Origin: Spirodela intermedia
Lineage: Eukaryota; Streptophyta; Magnoliopsida; Alismatales; Araceae
NCBI GenBank assembly: GCA_902729315.2
Contig: LR746264.1
Location: forward strand, 10,323,878-10,387,877
Direction of reading: 5' to 3'
Length of the DNA stretch: 64,000 nucleotides
Shown piece after piece: positions 1-11,088 of this stretch. How positions within the stretch are numbered: the stretch's first letter is position 1; each line of letters starts with the position of its first letter. The position numbers and the translations under genes were made by a program. Below the pieces are notes generated by a model. It was not told where the DNA came from, did no database searches, and saw only the letters and a program-made list of their open reading frames with translations.

Positions 1-1440
1 ATTGCACCCTTGGTACATACACTCCATCTATCGTTGATTATGTAGACACTCTCACTTTTGATCTCCTCATTTGGTGATGTCATGTGTTAGTGCCTCGTCC
101 CTTGATTTTGTTGTCTCATCTCTACATATCGAATCTCATCTGTAGAAGCATATATTGACTTCTAAAAATCATAAAAAGATATAAAAAAAATCTTGAAATT
201 ACCTCATATTTATAAAAAAAAATAATTATGACTGTAAAACTTAGAGAATTTTTTTAAATAATCTCTAAAATATTAAACTTCATGAAATAATAAATATTTA
301 CTTTTTTAATATGATAATATACTATATTATAAAATCTAAGCTCTTGAATAAAATAATTCTTATGCTTTTTGTGTGATAGTCAGCATGTTATCACACCCCC
401 CAACTTGAGTTATTACTAGACTCTTAATAAGAAAATAATTCAAGTGCTACATGGTAATTCAACAAAAATTCATATTGACATTCACTCGCACATCAACTAA
501 CTTGTCTATCATTTCACAAATCTTCATCAGAGAGTTTCACATGTTCATGTTAAGACATTCATGAACTAATGTTCAAGTAGAGTTCAAGTTTGCTCATTTT
601 TTTCAATCTTAACAATTGAATTGTTTAGTCATCAATTCATCTACTAGCCAAATATCACCAATGGATTTTCGATTTTGAGTTAACTCAAATCACTACAACT
701 TATTGAGTATGACTCATGTGTTGTGCATGTAGCTTTTTTAAAATAAAGTAATACTTATCCAAGTCTTACATGTGAAAGCTCCACAGGACAAGAAGGAAAA
801 TTCTTCTTTTATTTGCATTTGAGCTTCACTTTACACGACAACCCTCCCCCCGTTTTTTTTCTTTATTCTTTCTTCTTTGTTTTGTAATAGCAGGTGACTT
901 TTCTCCAAATGTTTGCTGAAAGTTTGAATGTAGATATTCATTCTTTGGAGGCTCATAATCTACTAATTTCTATATGAGCATAAAAGTGTTGAGTGATCTT
1001 CCTTCAACTCGTGATCTAAATCATAAGATATTCTTAACTAAAAATTCAAGTAGCTTGAACTAGTTCTATGACAATAATAAAAGTACTTTAAATTAAAAAA
1101 TATAATTAAATTTACTTACTACCAACTCGTGTTCATGAATATGTAAAACACTACTCAACATGATCTCTCTTTTTAAGACTCAATTAATGAAGACAAGTTT
1201 GTGAGTATGGAGATTAAACAATATGACAATCCAAATTGTGATGTTTTGATTGAGTCTTTTTATAATACATCTACAAGATAAATTCAAAAATATGTGCATT
1301 CATAATATTGTGAGTGCATACTACAAGATACTTATCTTCTCACCGTCCAACTTAATTATACGTTGTCCCTAGTCCATAAAAAATGAATTTAGAGAAAGAA
1401 GGTGCAAATTGAGTAATGCAGTCCACGCTATATTTGGTGG
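1..1440. other. AT-rich gene-free stretch
   Basis: No open frame of useful length and no recognisable domain was seen. The base composition matches the degenerate retrotransposon DNA that follows, so this is probably old transposon sequence, but no LTR or protein motif proves it. Confidence 0.4.
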
Positions 1441-1860
1441 CAAATGGGACCCATCTCCACCACTACACAAGCTCGAGGTGATAGAGGAGACCTCACCCTC
1501 ACGTATCCAGCCAAATCAAGGAGCACGAGTGAAGATGAAGGACCCCGGATTCCACTATACAGCTTGAGGTGCCTTTGTATTTTTCACGTCTTATGTTTTT
1601 CCTTCGCTCGTTTCCCTTGTTCGTGAACTGTGTGGATTCTAGTTTTGCTCCATGTGGGGCCTCCCATCCCTAAGGTTCGTGTTGGTCCCATGGTGGGGAT
1701 GGGAAGGCCCATTTCTCTTTTGTTTTCTTTTATTTCCTCTCTTCTCCTTTCGGGTCATACATGTTTAGGCCCAATTGGAGAAGAGGGCATCCTTCTTTTC
1801 CTCGCCTCTCTTCTCTTTTGGGTCATTCTCTTTTGGGTCCAATTGGAAGGAGGGCCCATT

Positions 1861-3235
1861 TTAGACTCTTGTGTGTGTTCCTTTTTTGGGCTTTGGCATC
1901 TCCTTTGCTACTCCCACAAGTGGTCGCATAGAGGAGTTTGCAATCTTGAATCTCGTCTTGGTGGGTTTCACCTTGAGACTGATTCTCTGAGCTTCTTCCA
2001 AAGAAATGAAGTTGCATGTTATGCCACTATCTACTGTTGCTGCAATTATTTCTTTATCAATTTGGGCCTTGACATACACCAATATCTTTCATTATTGCCC
2101 TTTTGTTGGTTGCAAGAGATGATGATTTCAAAAGATTGATGCCTTCTTCAACTTCCTCCTCATCATTGTTTAGTTGGATAATGTTCAATTGTGGCTTCTT
2201 GTTGAAACTTAGGTAGTCATGTTTCTTATGTGGTCCCCTACAATTGAAGTAGCCCATTTCATATGATCTCTTAGTGTCTTTGGACAGAGTTGGGTCAGGT
2301 AGTGTCTGAGTCATCAGGCTTGTACATCCTCCTCCTTATCTTTGCTGCCCATTTCTCTAGTTGTGTCGCCCCCTGCAGCCTCTTGGTGCAGCTTTTGAGG
2401 AGGGTTGGCTGTGTTGGTAGTCCTCAAGGCTCTCAACAATCCTACACATTTCTTCCAAGGTGGTGGCATGATATCTGAGGCATTCTCTCCTTGCCCACAA
2501 TTGTAGTCCAACTAGGAAAAATTATATTCTAAGTTCTTCAGGCATTATTAGGATGTCAAGCATCAATGTCAGAAATTTCTGCACATTCTCATGTGGAGCC
2601 ACTTTACTTCAGTATTGTTAACTTGGACACCACTTCAAATAGCTAAGTCAAGAGTCTGAAATATCACGCGAGTGAGGTTTTGAAGTCCTCCCATGTCTCT
2701 AGCATGTTCCCTCCCTTCACCCTCCACCATAGGGCTACTAAGTCTTCAAGGAATTGTGTAGCGATCTCAAGACGTTCTGCGTCGATGTAGTCATAATCTA
2801 TGAGGTAGTTCTCTACCTCTCACAAGAAGGCATCCACCTTGGTCATATCTCTTTGGCCGGAGAACAGCTTAGGTGAGGGAAGTCTAATTCTCTTTTGACC
2901 CCCCATTTAGGGGTTAATCTCATGTTGGCGAAATCACTCGTTGAAGGCTCTGAAGTGTTCCTTTGTCGTGGGAGGTTCCTTTCCTAGTGTATTGCTCATA
3001 GATTTTTTTTGAAGCTCATCCACCTTCCTATTTGTCAACAAGATGTGTTCTTTCAATTGCTTTTGTCTCTCATTTGAGTATTCTTCTCACCGGGCCATCA
3101 TTTTGTAGAGTTTAGACATGTTTCCTTCGAACGCCCTTTCGACCACCTAGAAGGACTCTCGTGCGGACTATAGTTCCTACTCTACTCACACAGTATGTGA
3201 CCCTTGCTCCCTTTCTCACATGGCTTTGATACCAT
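1861..3235 (-). mobile_element. Ty3/gypsy gag-protease remnant
   Basis: The minus strand carries pieces of a gypsy polyprotein. A degenerate CCHC zinc-knuckle (FNCRGPHKKHD) lies near 2230, followed by an aspartic-protease-like segment with VDSGITCNFIS around 2020-2040, close to the family's VDSGATHNF motif. The gag part (about 2300-3200) has no long frame and many stops. Reverse transcriptase and integrase are absent, so the copy is truncated after protease near 1860. Its order (LTR, primer site, gag, protease) runs from high to low coordinates. Plus-strand frames over this stretch are shadows. Confidence 0.7.
3222..3234 (-). other. Primer-binding site of the gypsy remnant
   Basis: On the minus strand this reads TGGTATCAAAGCC. 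That is close to the TGGTATCAGAGC complement of initiator-methionine tRNA used by many plant LTR elements. It lies directly downstream of the putative LTR, as expected. Confidence 0.75.
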
Positions 3236-3575
3236 TATTACACCTTAGGTGAGATGTAGCATTGGATAGCTAAGGTATGCTCTCTAGTTAGCCCTTTGAA
3301 TATTCAATAAAACTCACAAAGGGTACTTCCTTTCGTCACACTCCCCACCTACCTCAGTTACAAGGGGTTTGGAGTAGCCATTATACCTGAGTTGTAGTTA
3401 GCTGAGATTACCCACTAACTATTCTGCCTACCCAGACATCATCCAACCTGTCGGCATCCACTATGTCCATTAGGACTACGTTCCTGCATATCACGCGAGT
3501 GTATTAGTCTTTCTCCTCCTACAAGGGTTCCATGTGTCTGGGGACCCATTTTGTCTTGGGTCTTGTGATGTCACA
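3236..3575 (-). repeat. Probable 5' LTR of the gypsy remnant
   Basis: Read on the minus strand, the segment starts TGTGACATCACAAGACCC, a typical gypsy LTR opening, and ends immediately before the primer-binding site. The 3' terminal dinucleotide is degenerate and no second LTR was found, so the upper boundary is an estimate. Confidence 0.5.
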
Positions 3576-3579
3576 TCTT

Positions 3580-3782
3580 GTCACCATGCTGCACACGTCC
3601 ATCGTGACGCGTGCGCCCGCCTTGTTGTGCACACCTATTGTGCCGTGCACCCCCACCGTGCCAAGCGCACCCACCGTGCCACATGCATCCACCACATCCT
3701 ATGTGCTCGTCTTGCCACATGAGCCTACCCTGTTGCAGGTGCATGTTGCCCCTTGTGAGTCTGCTACACCGCTGCTTCCTCC
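3580..3782. repeat. Degenerate C-rich minisatellite
   Basis: Variants of a CACCGTGCCA-type unit of roughly 12-18 bases repeat imperfectly between the gypsy LTR and the copia fragment. This produces open frames in several phases rich in Thr, Pro, His and Cys. I see no domain and do not call a gene. Confidence 0.5.
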
Positions 3783-5103
3783 ATGACACCTAGAGCATGG
3801 TACAATAGACTTGATTCATATTTTCTTAAGCATCATTTTCATAGAAGTGATAATGAGGCAACACTTTATATTAAAACTCAAGAGAAAGATATTTTGATTG
3901 TATGTGTTTATATTAATGATATTATATATATTGAAGCTTCTTTGTCACTAATTTTAAATTTCAAGAATTGTATGATGGTTGAATTTAATACAACAGATTT
4001 AGGATTACTTTATTATTTTTTTAGACTTCAAATCATTCAAAATGATTATAGTATATTTATTTCATTAGAAAAATATGTATGTGATTTCAAATCATTCAAA
4101 TCATTCAAATCTTGATAATGTGACTGCAAAAATGAATGAATATTTTTATAAAAGTTTGATTGTTAGGTTAATGTATTTGACTTATACTTGACTATATATA
4201 TTATTTTTAGTCAATATGATTTTAAGATTTATGTATTTACTCATACTTGATCATCTTGGAGCAATAAAGAGAATAATTTGGTATATTCGTAGGACTATTA
4301 ATTATAAAATTTTATATCACTATGTTTCTGAATTTAATTTTTCCAATTATTCAAATAGTGATTAAGTAGGTTCAGTTGATGACAGAAAAGTATGAGTGAA
4401 TTTAATTTTAATTTTGGCTCAAGTGCAATCTCATGGGTTTTTAAAAAGTAGTAATCTACTATATTATCATTTAAAGAAGTTGAATATATTACTACATCAA
4501 TAGTTGCTCAACAAATAATATAGATGTGGAGAATCTTACATGATGTCAAATTTTCACAATCAATCCCTAGGTGATTTATTGGGACAACATTCAACTATTT
4601 CTATGACAAATAATATAGTCTATCATAGAAAAACAAAATATATTTAAATACAACATCATTTTATTCAAAATTTAGTTACTAAAAATTATATAGAGATAAA
4701 ATTTTACTCAATAATAGATCAAGTGATAGATGTCTTTACAAAGACATTAAGTTACTCAAAGTTTATCAAGTTTAGAGAAATTCTTGGTTTGAGACATTTC
4801 TGCATTGAGGGGAGTGTTGGTATTTAATTCAAAAATAAAAGATATTATTTCGTCCTTATTAGGTGTTTTATTTTTATTGGGCTTTACTGTCTTTAATGGG
4901 CCAAAAAGGGTTAGCTCACATGAGGTAGTTAATTATTATAGATACTCTCTCTCCCCCCTCGTGAAGAAAAGTTTTTAAGACGTTTCATATTTTTCTAGGG
5001 TTTTCTTGTGCACTAACTCTATTTCTCCTCTCTTCCTCCTTCGGCCATTCTTCCCAAAAATCAGCATATTCTCTCTGGGTCTCTGTCCCATTATTTTCCT
5101 TCA
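3783..5103 (+). mobile_element. 3' end of a Ty1/copia retrotransposon
   Basis: A reverse transcriptase fragment opens abruptly with PRAWYNRLDSYF and includes VYINDIIYIE, the degenerate YVDD catalytic motif. It is open to 4115, then decays through RNase H sequence with many stops to a polypurine tract (GAGGGGAG) at about 4807-4814. A 3' LTR follows. Everything 5' of the reverse transcriptase is missing, so this is a truncated, dead copy. The LTR and the reverse transcriptase both match the nested copia element at 23952-28089, so the two belong to one family. Confidence 0.85.
4815..5103 (+). repeat. Copia 3' LTR
   Basis: The repeat starts TGTTGGTATTTAATTC after the polypurine tract and ends TTTTCCTTCA. 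Blocks such as ATGAGGTA, GGGCCAAAA and ATTATTTTCCTTCA align with the two LTRs of the nested copia element on the other strand at 23952-24250 and 27789-28089. Confidence 0.85.
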
Positions 5104-6490
5104 AATTCATGGTGAAATGAAGCTCATGATCTTTCAAGTGTGAAGCAGCGGTTTGTACAAGAGCGTACAGCACCGGGTTGGGCCGCTGTAGCAGACGGTG
5201 GACGAGCCCCATCGGCCGAGAAGGTATAAAACGGCCAGGTTTCTCGACGTCGCAAAGTCGATTAAAAAAGGAAGTTTGAAGGACATTATGTGGACGGGTT
5301 AGCTCTCAAGGATTAATGAGCACTCGCGTTGATAACCTCCCTCTCGTAAACCTGGTACGAGAGCAGAGAAGAGTTCAAGAGAAGCTACCCGTTTTGCTCC
5401 GTGAAGGAGAGGCCATGAAAGCCACCATCTGTTCACCACCACATCCCGCCTTCGCTGCCCACACTTTCTTCTACCATCGCCGGCACCACCATACCTGTCC
5501 GTTGCCACCATTCCCGCTGCACCGTCCATTGCCACCATCTCTAACCATCACTGCCACCATCTCCGTCTTCCGCCAACACCATCTGTCGCCGTTGCCACCA
5601 TCCCTACCCCTCCTACGCCCATTCCACCACTACCACCGTCCCTACCTCTGCCTCCACCGTTCCGCCGTTGTCACAATCCTTGAAACCTTCCACCATCATC
5701 GACGCCGTTGTCTCCGCTTTCTATCGCTGCCATCTCTGCCTTCTATCGCCGCCGTTGCCACCACCACCGCCGTCTTCTTCCCAACCAACGCTGCTCCCTT
5801 CGCCCGTTTACCCGAACGACCTCCTCATCGTGACACTGAGACCTGCAGATCTGAACCCGTCTGGTTTAACACGATCCAACTACCCCTTCTGCCGGACCAA
5901 ATCGGTTCACTCAGGGTAGGATAGAAGAGAAGGGGATAAGCTTCTTTAATTCTTTTTTTTCATACCTAACCCATCATCTCATCGTAAGATTACTCAACCC
6001 CAAATTCTACATCACTATAGCATGAGTTAGAACAAGCATTTGAACTCATAATTCTCTAGAAATAATAAACTATTCAATCTCATAATTTAATCATTTCCAT
6101 TCATTGAAATATACATAGAAACCAACTCAGAAACATGTGATTAAATTGGGAAATAAGACAACGAATGGGCTTTCAAACATAGTACCGAACGAGCATAAAT
6201 GATTCAACAGTATTTTGGAAAATACTCAGAGAATAAGGAAAGGAGGTGGCTTCAAGTCTCTTCTACGTTACTCACAAGTGAGCCTTTTACATTTCAAACA
6301 CTTCCGGGCTGGGCCTACCCGCCGTGTTGACTCATAGATGATGAGATCTGAAGCCGCGGCGCCCGCTTCGTCCGCCTTGAGGCAGGAAGCTTATGGGCAC
6401 CGAGGAAGTCCGCCACTGGACAGGGCGTCACGGTGGATGATGGGATCATCGGATGGCGATGGGCTGTGAGCCAGAGAAAATGTCCGTCTT
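5104..6490. other. Gene-free spacer with CCACC-type simple repeats
   Basis: From about 5430 to 5790 the sequence is a degenerate array of CACCATC, CGCCGTTGCCAC and similar units. It gives a 202-codon plus-strand frame of Pro, Ser, His and Leu and a Gly/Asp-rich frame on the other strand. Both look like by-products of composition, not genes. The rest (5930-6490) is AT-rich with no recognised feature until the PPR pseudogene. Confidence 0.5.
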
Positions 6491-6496
6491 TAAAGG

Positions 6497-8303
6497 ATGC
6501 CACGCGAGCCGTTTCCTCTTCAGGGAGGCCGCCTTCTGGCGGCGCCGCCGCCGCCACCTGCAGCTTGTGCTGTGAAACGCCGCCTAGTTTGCTTCTCGGA
6601 GAGAAATTGCGGCCACTTCTCTGGGAGTGAACAGTCTTCCCCTTCTCCTCTCGCAGCTGTGGCCTATGATTTCGTCAGACTCATCTCTGCATCCGCTAAA
6701 TCCTCCTCGCCATCGGCGGCCGTCGCGGTCCACTCCACCGTCGTGAAGCTGGGCCTTCTCTCCAATATATTCATCACCAGCGCCCTCGTCGATTCTTACT
6801 GCAAGTCGAAGAGAATGGCTGACGCCCACCAGTTCTTTGGCGAAATGACTTCGCGGAATGTCGTCGCCTGAAACTCCCTGATCCGCGGGATCTCCTGCCA
6901 TCTCCATGAGACTCTTCGTGGAGATGATCGCGGCGGGTGTCTCTCCGAGCCCATTCACCGTCTCCAGCGTTCTTCTCGCCGGCTCCTCCCTGGGGTACGA
7001 GGCGACGGGAGCCATGGTACACTACGTAGCCGTCAAGCACGGGTTTTGCTCCAACGTTGTCGTGGCGACTTCTCTGGTGGACATGTACTCTAAATGCTCC
7101 GTCACCATGGCTGATTCACGGAAGCTGTTCGATGAAACGTGTGAGAGGAATTTGGTCAGCTGGACCTCCCTGATCACTGGTTACAGCGCGCACCAGAGAC
7201 TCGAAGAGGCCATGGTGTCGCTGAACAAGATGAGGCTTGCGGGCGTTGCACCCAATGAGGTGACCTTCAGCGGCCTCCTGAGTTCCTTTACGGGACGCGA
7301 CGGCCTGGACTCGGGCAGGCAGATTCACTCCCTGGCGATCAGGCAGGGCACGGAAGCTGATACCTATGTCTCCGCGGCGCTGATAAATATGTACTCCAGA
7401 TGTGACAGCTCAGAGGATTACTTCAAGCTTCTTGATGCTGATCTGTCCGGGGATCAGGTACTGCAGAATTCGATCATTTCAGGCTTCCCCCACCTGGGAA
7501 ATTTGGCGGAAGCCATAGGGCAGTTCATCAGAATGAGGCGTGGATCCATGGACGCCGACTTCTATACCTTCGCCAGCCTCCTGTGGGCTGCCGGCTGCAG
7601 TTCAGCACTGGAAGAAGGGAAGCAGGCCCATGCGCTGGTTATCAGAACTGGGTGCTCTTCGAGCAACTACGTTCAAAACGGACTTGTAGCCATGTACGCC
7701 AGGTGCGGTGCGATCGATGACTCGAAGCGCGCCTTCTCCGCCATTTGCAGCCCCGATCTGGTCTCCTGGAATTCTATCATCTCCGGCTTCGCCTGGCACG
7801 GGCATGCGCGCCATGCGTTGGAGCTCTTTCAGAGAATGCGGAGCCACGGAGTTGAGCCGGACGAGACCACCTATCTGTCATACTCTCTGCTTGCGCCCAT
7901 GTCGGGCTTGTTGACGAGGACGTCCGGTGTTTCAACCTGATGATCGAGGGAGCAGACCGGGGGAGGAGTCCTACAATGTAACATTACTCCTCATTGGTTG
8001 ACCTTCTCGGTCGGGCGGGCTATCTAAAGCAAGCGGAATCAGTGGTCAACGCTTTCCCCGTGGAGCCCGAGCCTTCAATCTACCGGTCGCTGCTCAGTGC
8101 GTGCAAGGTCCATGGGGATATGCAGATGGCAGCGCGCGCGGCGAGGCGTCTTCTTGAGCTCTGTCCTCATGATTCGTCTAGCTACGTGATGCTTTCGAAC
8201 GTGTTTGCAGAAATGCGTCCGTGGGGTCGTTTCTGCAGTGCTCCGGAAGCAGATGGCAGTCAGAGGTCTCAAGGACCCCGGGTGGAGTTGGGTCGAGGAA
8301 TGA
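6497..8303 (+). pseudogene. PPR (PLS-class) protein pseudogene
   Basis: The three-frame translation is unmistakably a pentatricopeptide repeat protein of the PLS class, whose members bind organellar RNA in chloroplasts or mitochondria. Repeats such as VSWTSLITGYSAHQRLEEA, ALINMYSRCD and VSWNSIISGFAWHGHARHA and an E-type tail (VDLLGRAGYLKQAE, then GLKDPGWSWVEE) are present. The reading frame is broken repeatedly. TGA replaces the Trp of the V-x-W-N-S-L-I motif at 6869. A deletion or frameshift lies at about 6890-6910, and another frameshift near 7875. TAA interrupts PTM-HYSSLVDLLG near 7977, and a further frameshift lies near 8215. The longest intact piece is 6906-7940. No DYW domain follows. 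I read it as a dead, intronless gene; with five lesions sequencing error is unlikely. Confidence 0.88.
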
Positions 8304-8599
8304 CCAGGCGATCGAATAGTCATGATGTGAATTATGTAGGTTTGATGACATCAGTGCCCTCAAGAAGTAGATGTAATCGTTAATCCTTGAGCATTAAAAG
8401 TCAAACATTTGACTTTGGTTTAATCATGGACAACCCCTTTGGAAGGCCCTGTTCTTTCTCTCGATCGGGTTGTTTCATTCGATCTGGGTCCGGTTTCAGC
8501 TGAAAAGAGACAGGGATGATCGGAGGAAGGAGGCGGAAAAGACGAGAGAAAAACTCGGGGGCTTCTGGCTCCGCAATTTTACGGGAAAACGAGCGAGGA

Positions 8600-8606
8600 A
8601 CGTGGC
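8600..8606 (+). promoter_or_regulatory. ABRE core upstream of LTI65-like gene
   Basis: ACGTGGC matches the ABA-responsive element bound by ABF/AREB bZIP factors. It lies about 210 bases before the ATG. The function is inferred from the motif and from the type of gene that follows. Confidence 0.45.
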
Positions 8607-8816
8607 CGATCGCGGCGCCTCGGCGGGATAGGAGCTGGCTGAGCGGCGCGGCGCGGCCGCCGTGTTCGGGTTGCACCGCTCAAGGCGGGGAGAGCCCGCC
8701 TCGCGAGCGGTGACGATGGGCGAGCCCCGCCATTAAATCCCCGGATTACGGCCTCTGCTGGAGAATATCAAGAGACCAGAACCTGTTGAGATTTGGAGTT
8801 AGATTTCAGAGATAAG

Positions 8817-10065
8817 ATGGCGCGAGTCCATGAATTGATTTCTCGTGGATGCGAAGATGGGGGCGACGCGCAGGGGAGCCGGGCGTTCCCGAGGATCTCC
8901 GAGCGTGAGGAGGACGAGCACGGCCGCCAACACGAGAAGAAGTCAGTACTGGCGAAGGTGAAGGACAAGGCGAAGAGGTGGAGGCGCACACTCTCTAAGA
9001 GAAAGCAGGGGCATAATGTCGGCAACGACGACCGTTTGTATGACACCGGACTGGGCGAGCACGACGGTGAAGGACCAGACCCTGAATACCACGGAGCCGC
9101 GAGTAGTCTCCCTGATCGAACTCCGCTTCTTTTAGCTTAATTTTGTTATGATTTATCTTTTGATGAGAATCTGCGTGTTTTCTCATAGTGTGTGAGTCGA
9201 CCTCAGCGTCTGTCTCCTATAGGGAGACCCCTGCGCCGCCGGAAATTACAGCAGACCGCACCGAGAAGGGCACTGAAGGCCCTGATGATAGTCGTCATGT
9301 AAAGGACAGAAACCTTAGAGAGGATTCGGATTCGGCACCGCCGTTTGTCGCAGACAAGCATATGATGCAGTCCACGAAGATCCCCGGATACCCCGTCGGC
9401 GAGGACCGCGGCAGTAATTCGCCCACCAAGGCTGCCACGGGGGTGCTTTCTCCGGCTTACGCCATGGTGACGGAGACCCACCGTGAGATGACTTCCACGA
9501 TCCAGAGTCCGAGGGCAGCGACAGGAGATCAGGCACGGGATAAAGGGATCTCGGTGAAGGAGTACCTGTTGCTTAAGCTCGAGCCGCAGGAGGAGGACAA
9601 GGCTCTCTCCGAGGTCATCACGGAGGCCATGAGCCCGAGGAAGGGTGTCAACGGTGGAGAGCTGGGGATGGAGAAGCTGAAAGACGTCGTTACATCTCTT
9701 TTCTTTACGGAGAGGTCGACCAAGCCGCAGCCCGCAAGTTCTGAAATCCCCTGGGAGGGATCAGACTCTAAAGACCCGCGGCCAGGCCTCGCGTCCTCAG
9801 GGTCTCGTCCCCTTTCGGTCTCCGCCAGTCCTCAGCCGCTACTGTCGTCCAACCCTCGTCCGACGCCGCCCTCTTCTTCTGCTCAGCCCGACCCACTCCT
9901 AGGCAGCCCTTATCAAGGTATTTTTCCAACTACGGTCGACGTATCTGCACTTGTTCGTCGTCTTCCTCCACCCTTCTTATCGTCTTCTTTTTCCTTCCCT
10001 CTTCTTCAGGTCTGGGAGAAGAGGAACGATCGAACGAAAGAGTACTCCAGGCGTACGCAAACTAA
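8817..10065 (+). CDS. LTI65: LTI65/RD29-type low-temperature- and dehydration-induced protein
   Basis: The model joins 8817-9102, 9189-9917 and 10010-10065 (356 residues). Hallmarks of the LTI65/LTI78 (RD29, CAP160) family are visible. Residues 41-60 carry the basic KKSVLAKVKDKAKRWRR block. DPEYHGA lies at about 89-95, and the first splice gives the family continuation HGAAMCES. The segment ISVKEYLLLKLEPQEEDKAL (about 216-235) is the PGEED-type repeat, here a single copy. Family members are hydrophilic proteins induced by cold, drought and ABA. Intron 1 is a GT-AG intron of 86 bases that preserves frame. Intron 2 (9918-10009) is inferred from its strong pyrimidine tract and GT/AG ends; without it the frame would run to 10303 with an atypical tail. 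The first ATG (8817) is used. The protein is shorter than Arabidopsis RD29 proteins. Confidence 0.82.
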
Positions 10066-10303
10066 GACCTCCGCCGGGGGGGGTGGGCGTCTTCTTCTTC
10101 GGAGGATGAGAAACAAGGCGCCGCATCCGACGTCTCCCGAGCTGGCAGAACGTCCTCCGCCGCGTGGCTGGTGCCTCGCTGTAGCTGGCCGCGTTGACCA
10201 TCTCATAAAAGAGACGTTACCCCAGTCAACGAGTCGGGATCTTCTGCAGATATCCCCACAGGCTTTTAACTCCGAGCCGAGCAAACGGATGATGACGCAT
10301 TAA

Positions 10304-10485
10304 TGATGACGTACATGCAGAAAAAGGGCAATAAAATACGTCCCATCACACGCTAGCCTAGGGGTTCTTATGATTCTCACCCTTTCAAACATTCCTTATC
10401 CTTCAACTGAAAACGGAGAACTTATCACAATCTGGATATAAAAGCGAGGATTAGGTCGGTTTCTTGGGGATGGATTGTACCAGCT

Positions 10486-10533
<48 letters not shown>

Positions 10534-11088
10534 TTCGTCGCTATCTATCATCAGCAAAAGGTTCGAGGGGGAGACAACTAGAGAGAGGGAGAGAAAAAGA
10601 GAGAGAAAGCCATAAGAAAAAACGTACGGTGTTAATTTTGTCTCGAAATCTGAGATTGAGGTGACTTCGGACAAAAGTCGAAAGCGAGAGGCAGACTCGT
10701 GAGCGCCACATCACCGCCATGGGCTGTGGTGTGGTATACAGGCAGGCCACAGAGACAGATAATACAGATGGTTAATGCTCTAAGAGGCGTAGGACTGAAA
10801 GCTAAAGCGTCTAATTATCACATACACGTCAATTTGTTCTGAGTTCAATGAGAATGAGGAAATGTGTGCTGCCCTGCCGTCAATTAATTTCAAAAATTAT
10901 GGATAGAAGATGATTGAGATAAAGCTATGCAAGATCGAATTAATAAATATTTACAAATTACGTCATATAACGCGAAGCACTGGCATCTAATCACGTCATC
11001 ATGCGTGCCAGTTCTCTCCTTGCTCGAACAAGTCGAAGAGAGGGAGGGGGGAGGGGGAGGGTATTGCCGGAGTTACGCTACTAAACGG
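10304..11088. other. Intergenic spacer with (CT)n microsatellite
   Basis: This is spacer between the LTI65-like gene and the first lectin kinase gene. A CT dinucleotide run of about 43 bases lies at 10489-10531, followed by GA-rich sequence. No gene was recognised. Confidence 0.6.

Noticed and set aside
1630-2139. 169-codon plus-strand frame with hydrophobic stretches
   Set aside because: It is the complement of the gypsy protease and zinc-knuckle segment, which has recognisable motifs on the minus strand.
5316-5924. 202-codon plus-strand frame rich in Pro, Ser, His and Leu
   Set aside because: It lies on a degenerate CACC/CGCC simple repeat, is open in other frames too, and has no domain. 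I treat it as a by-product of composition.
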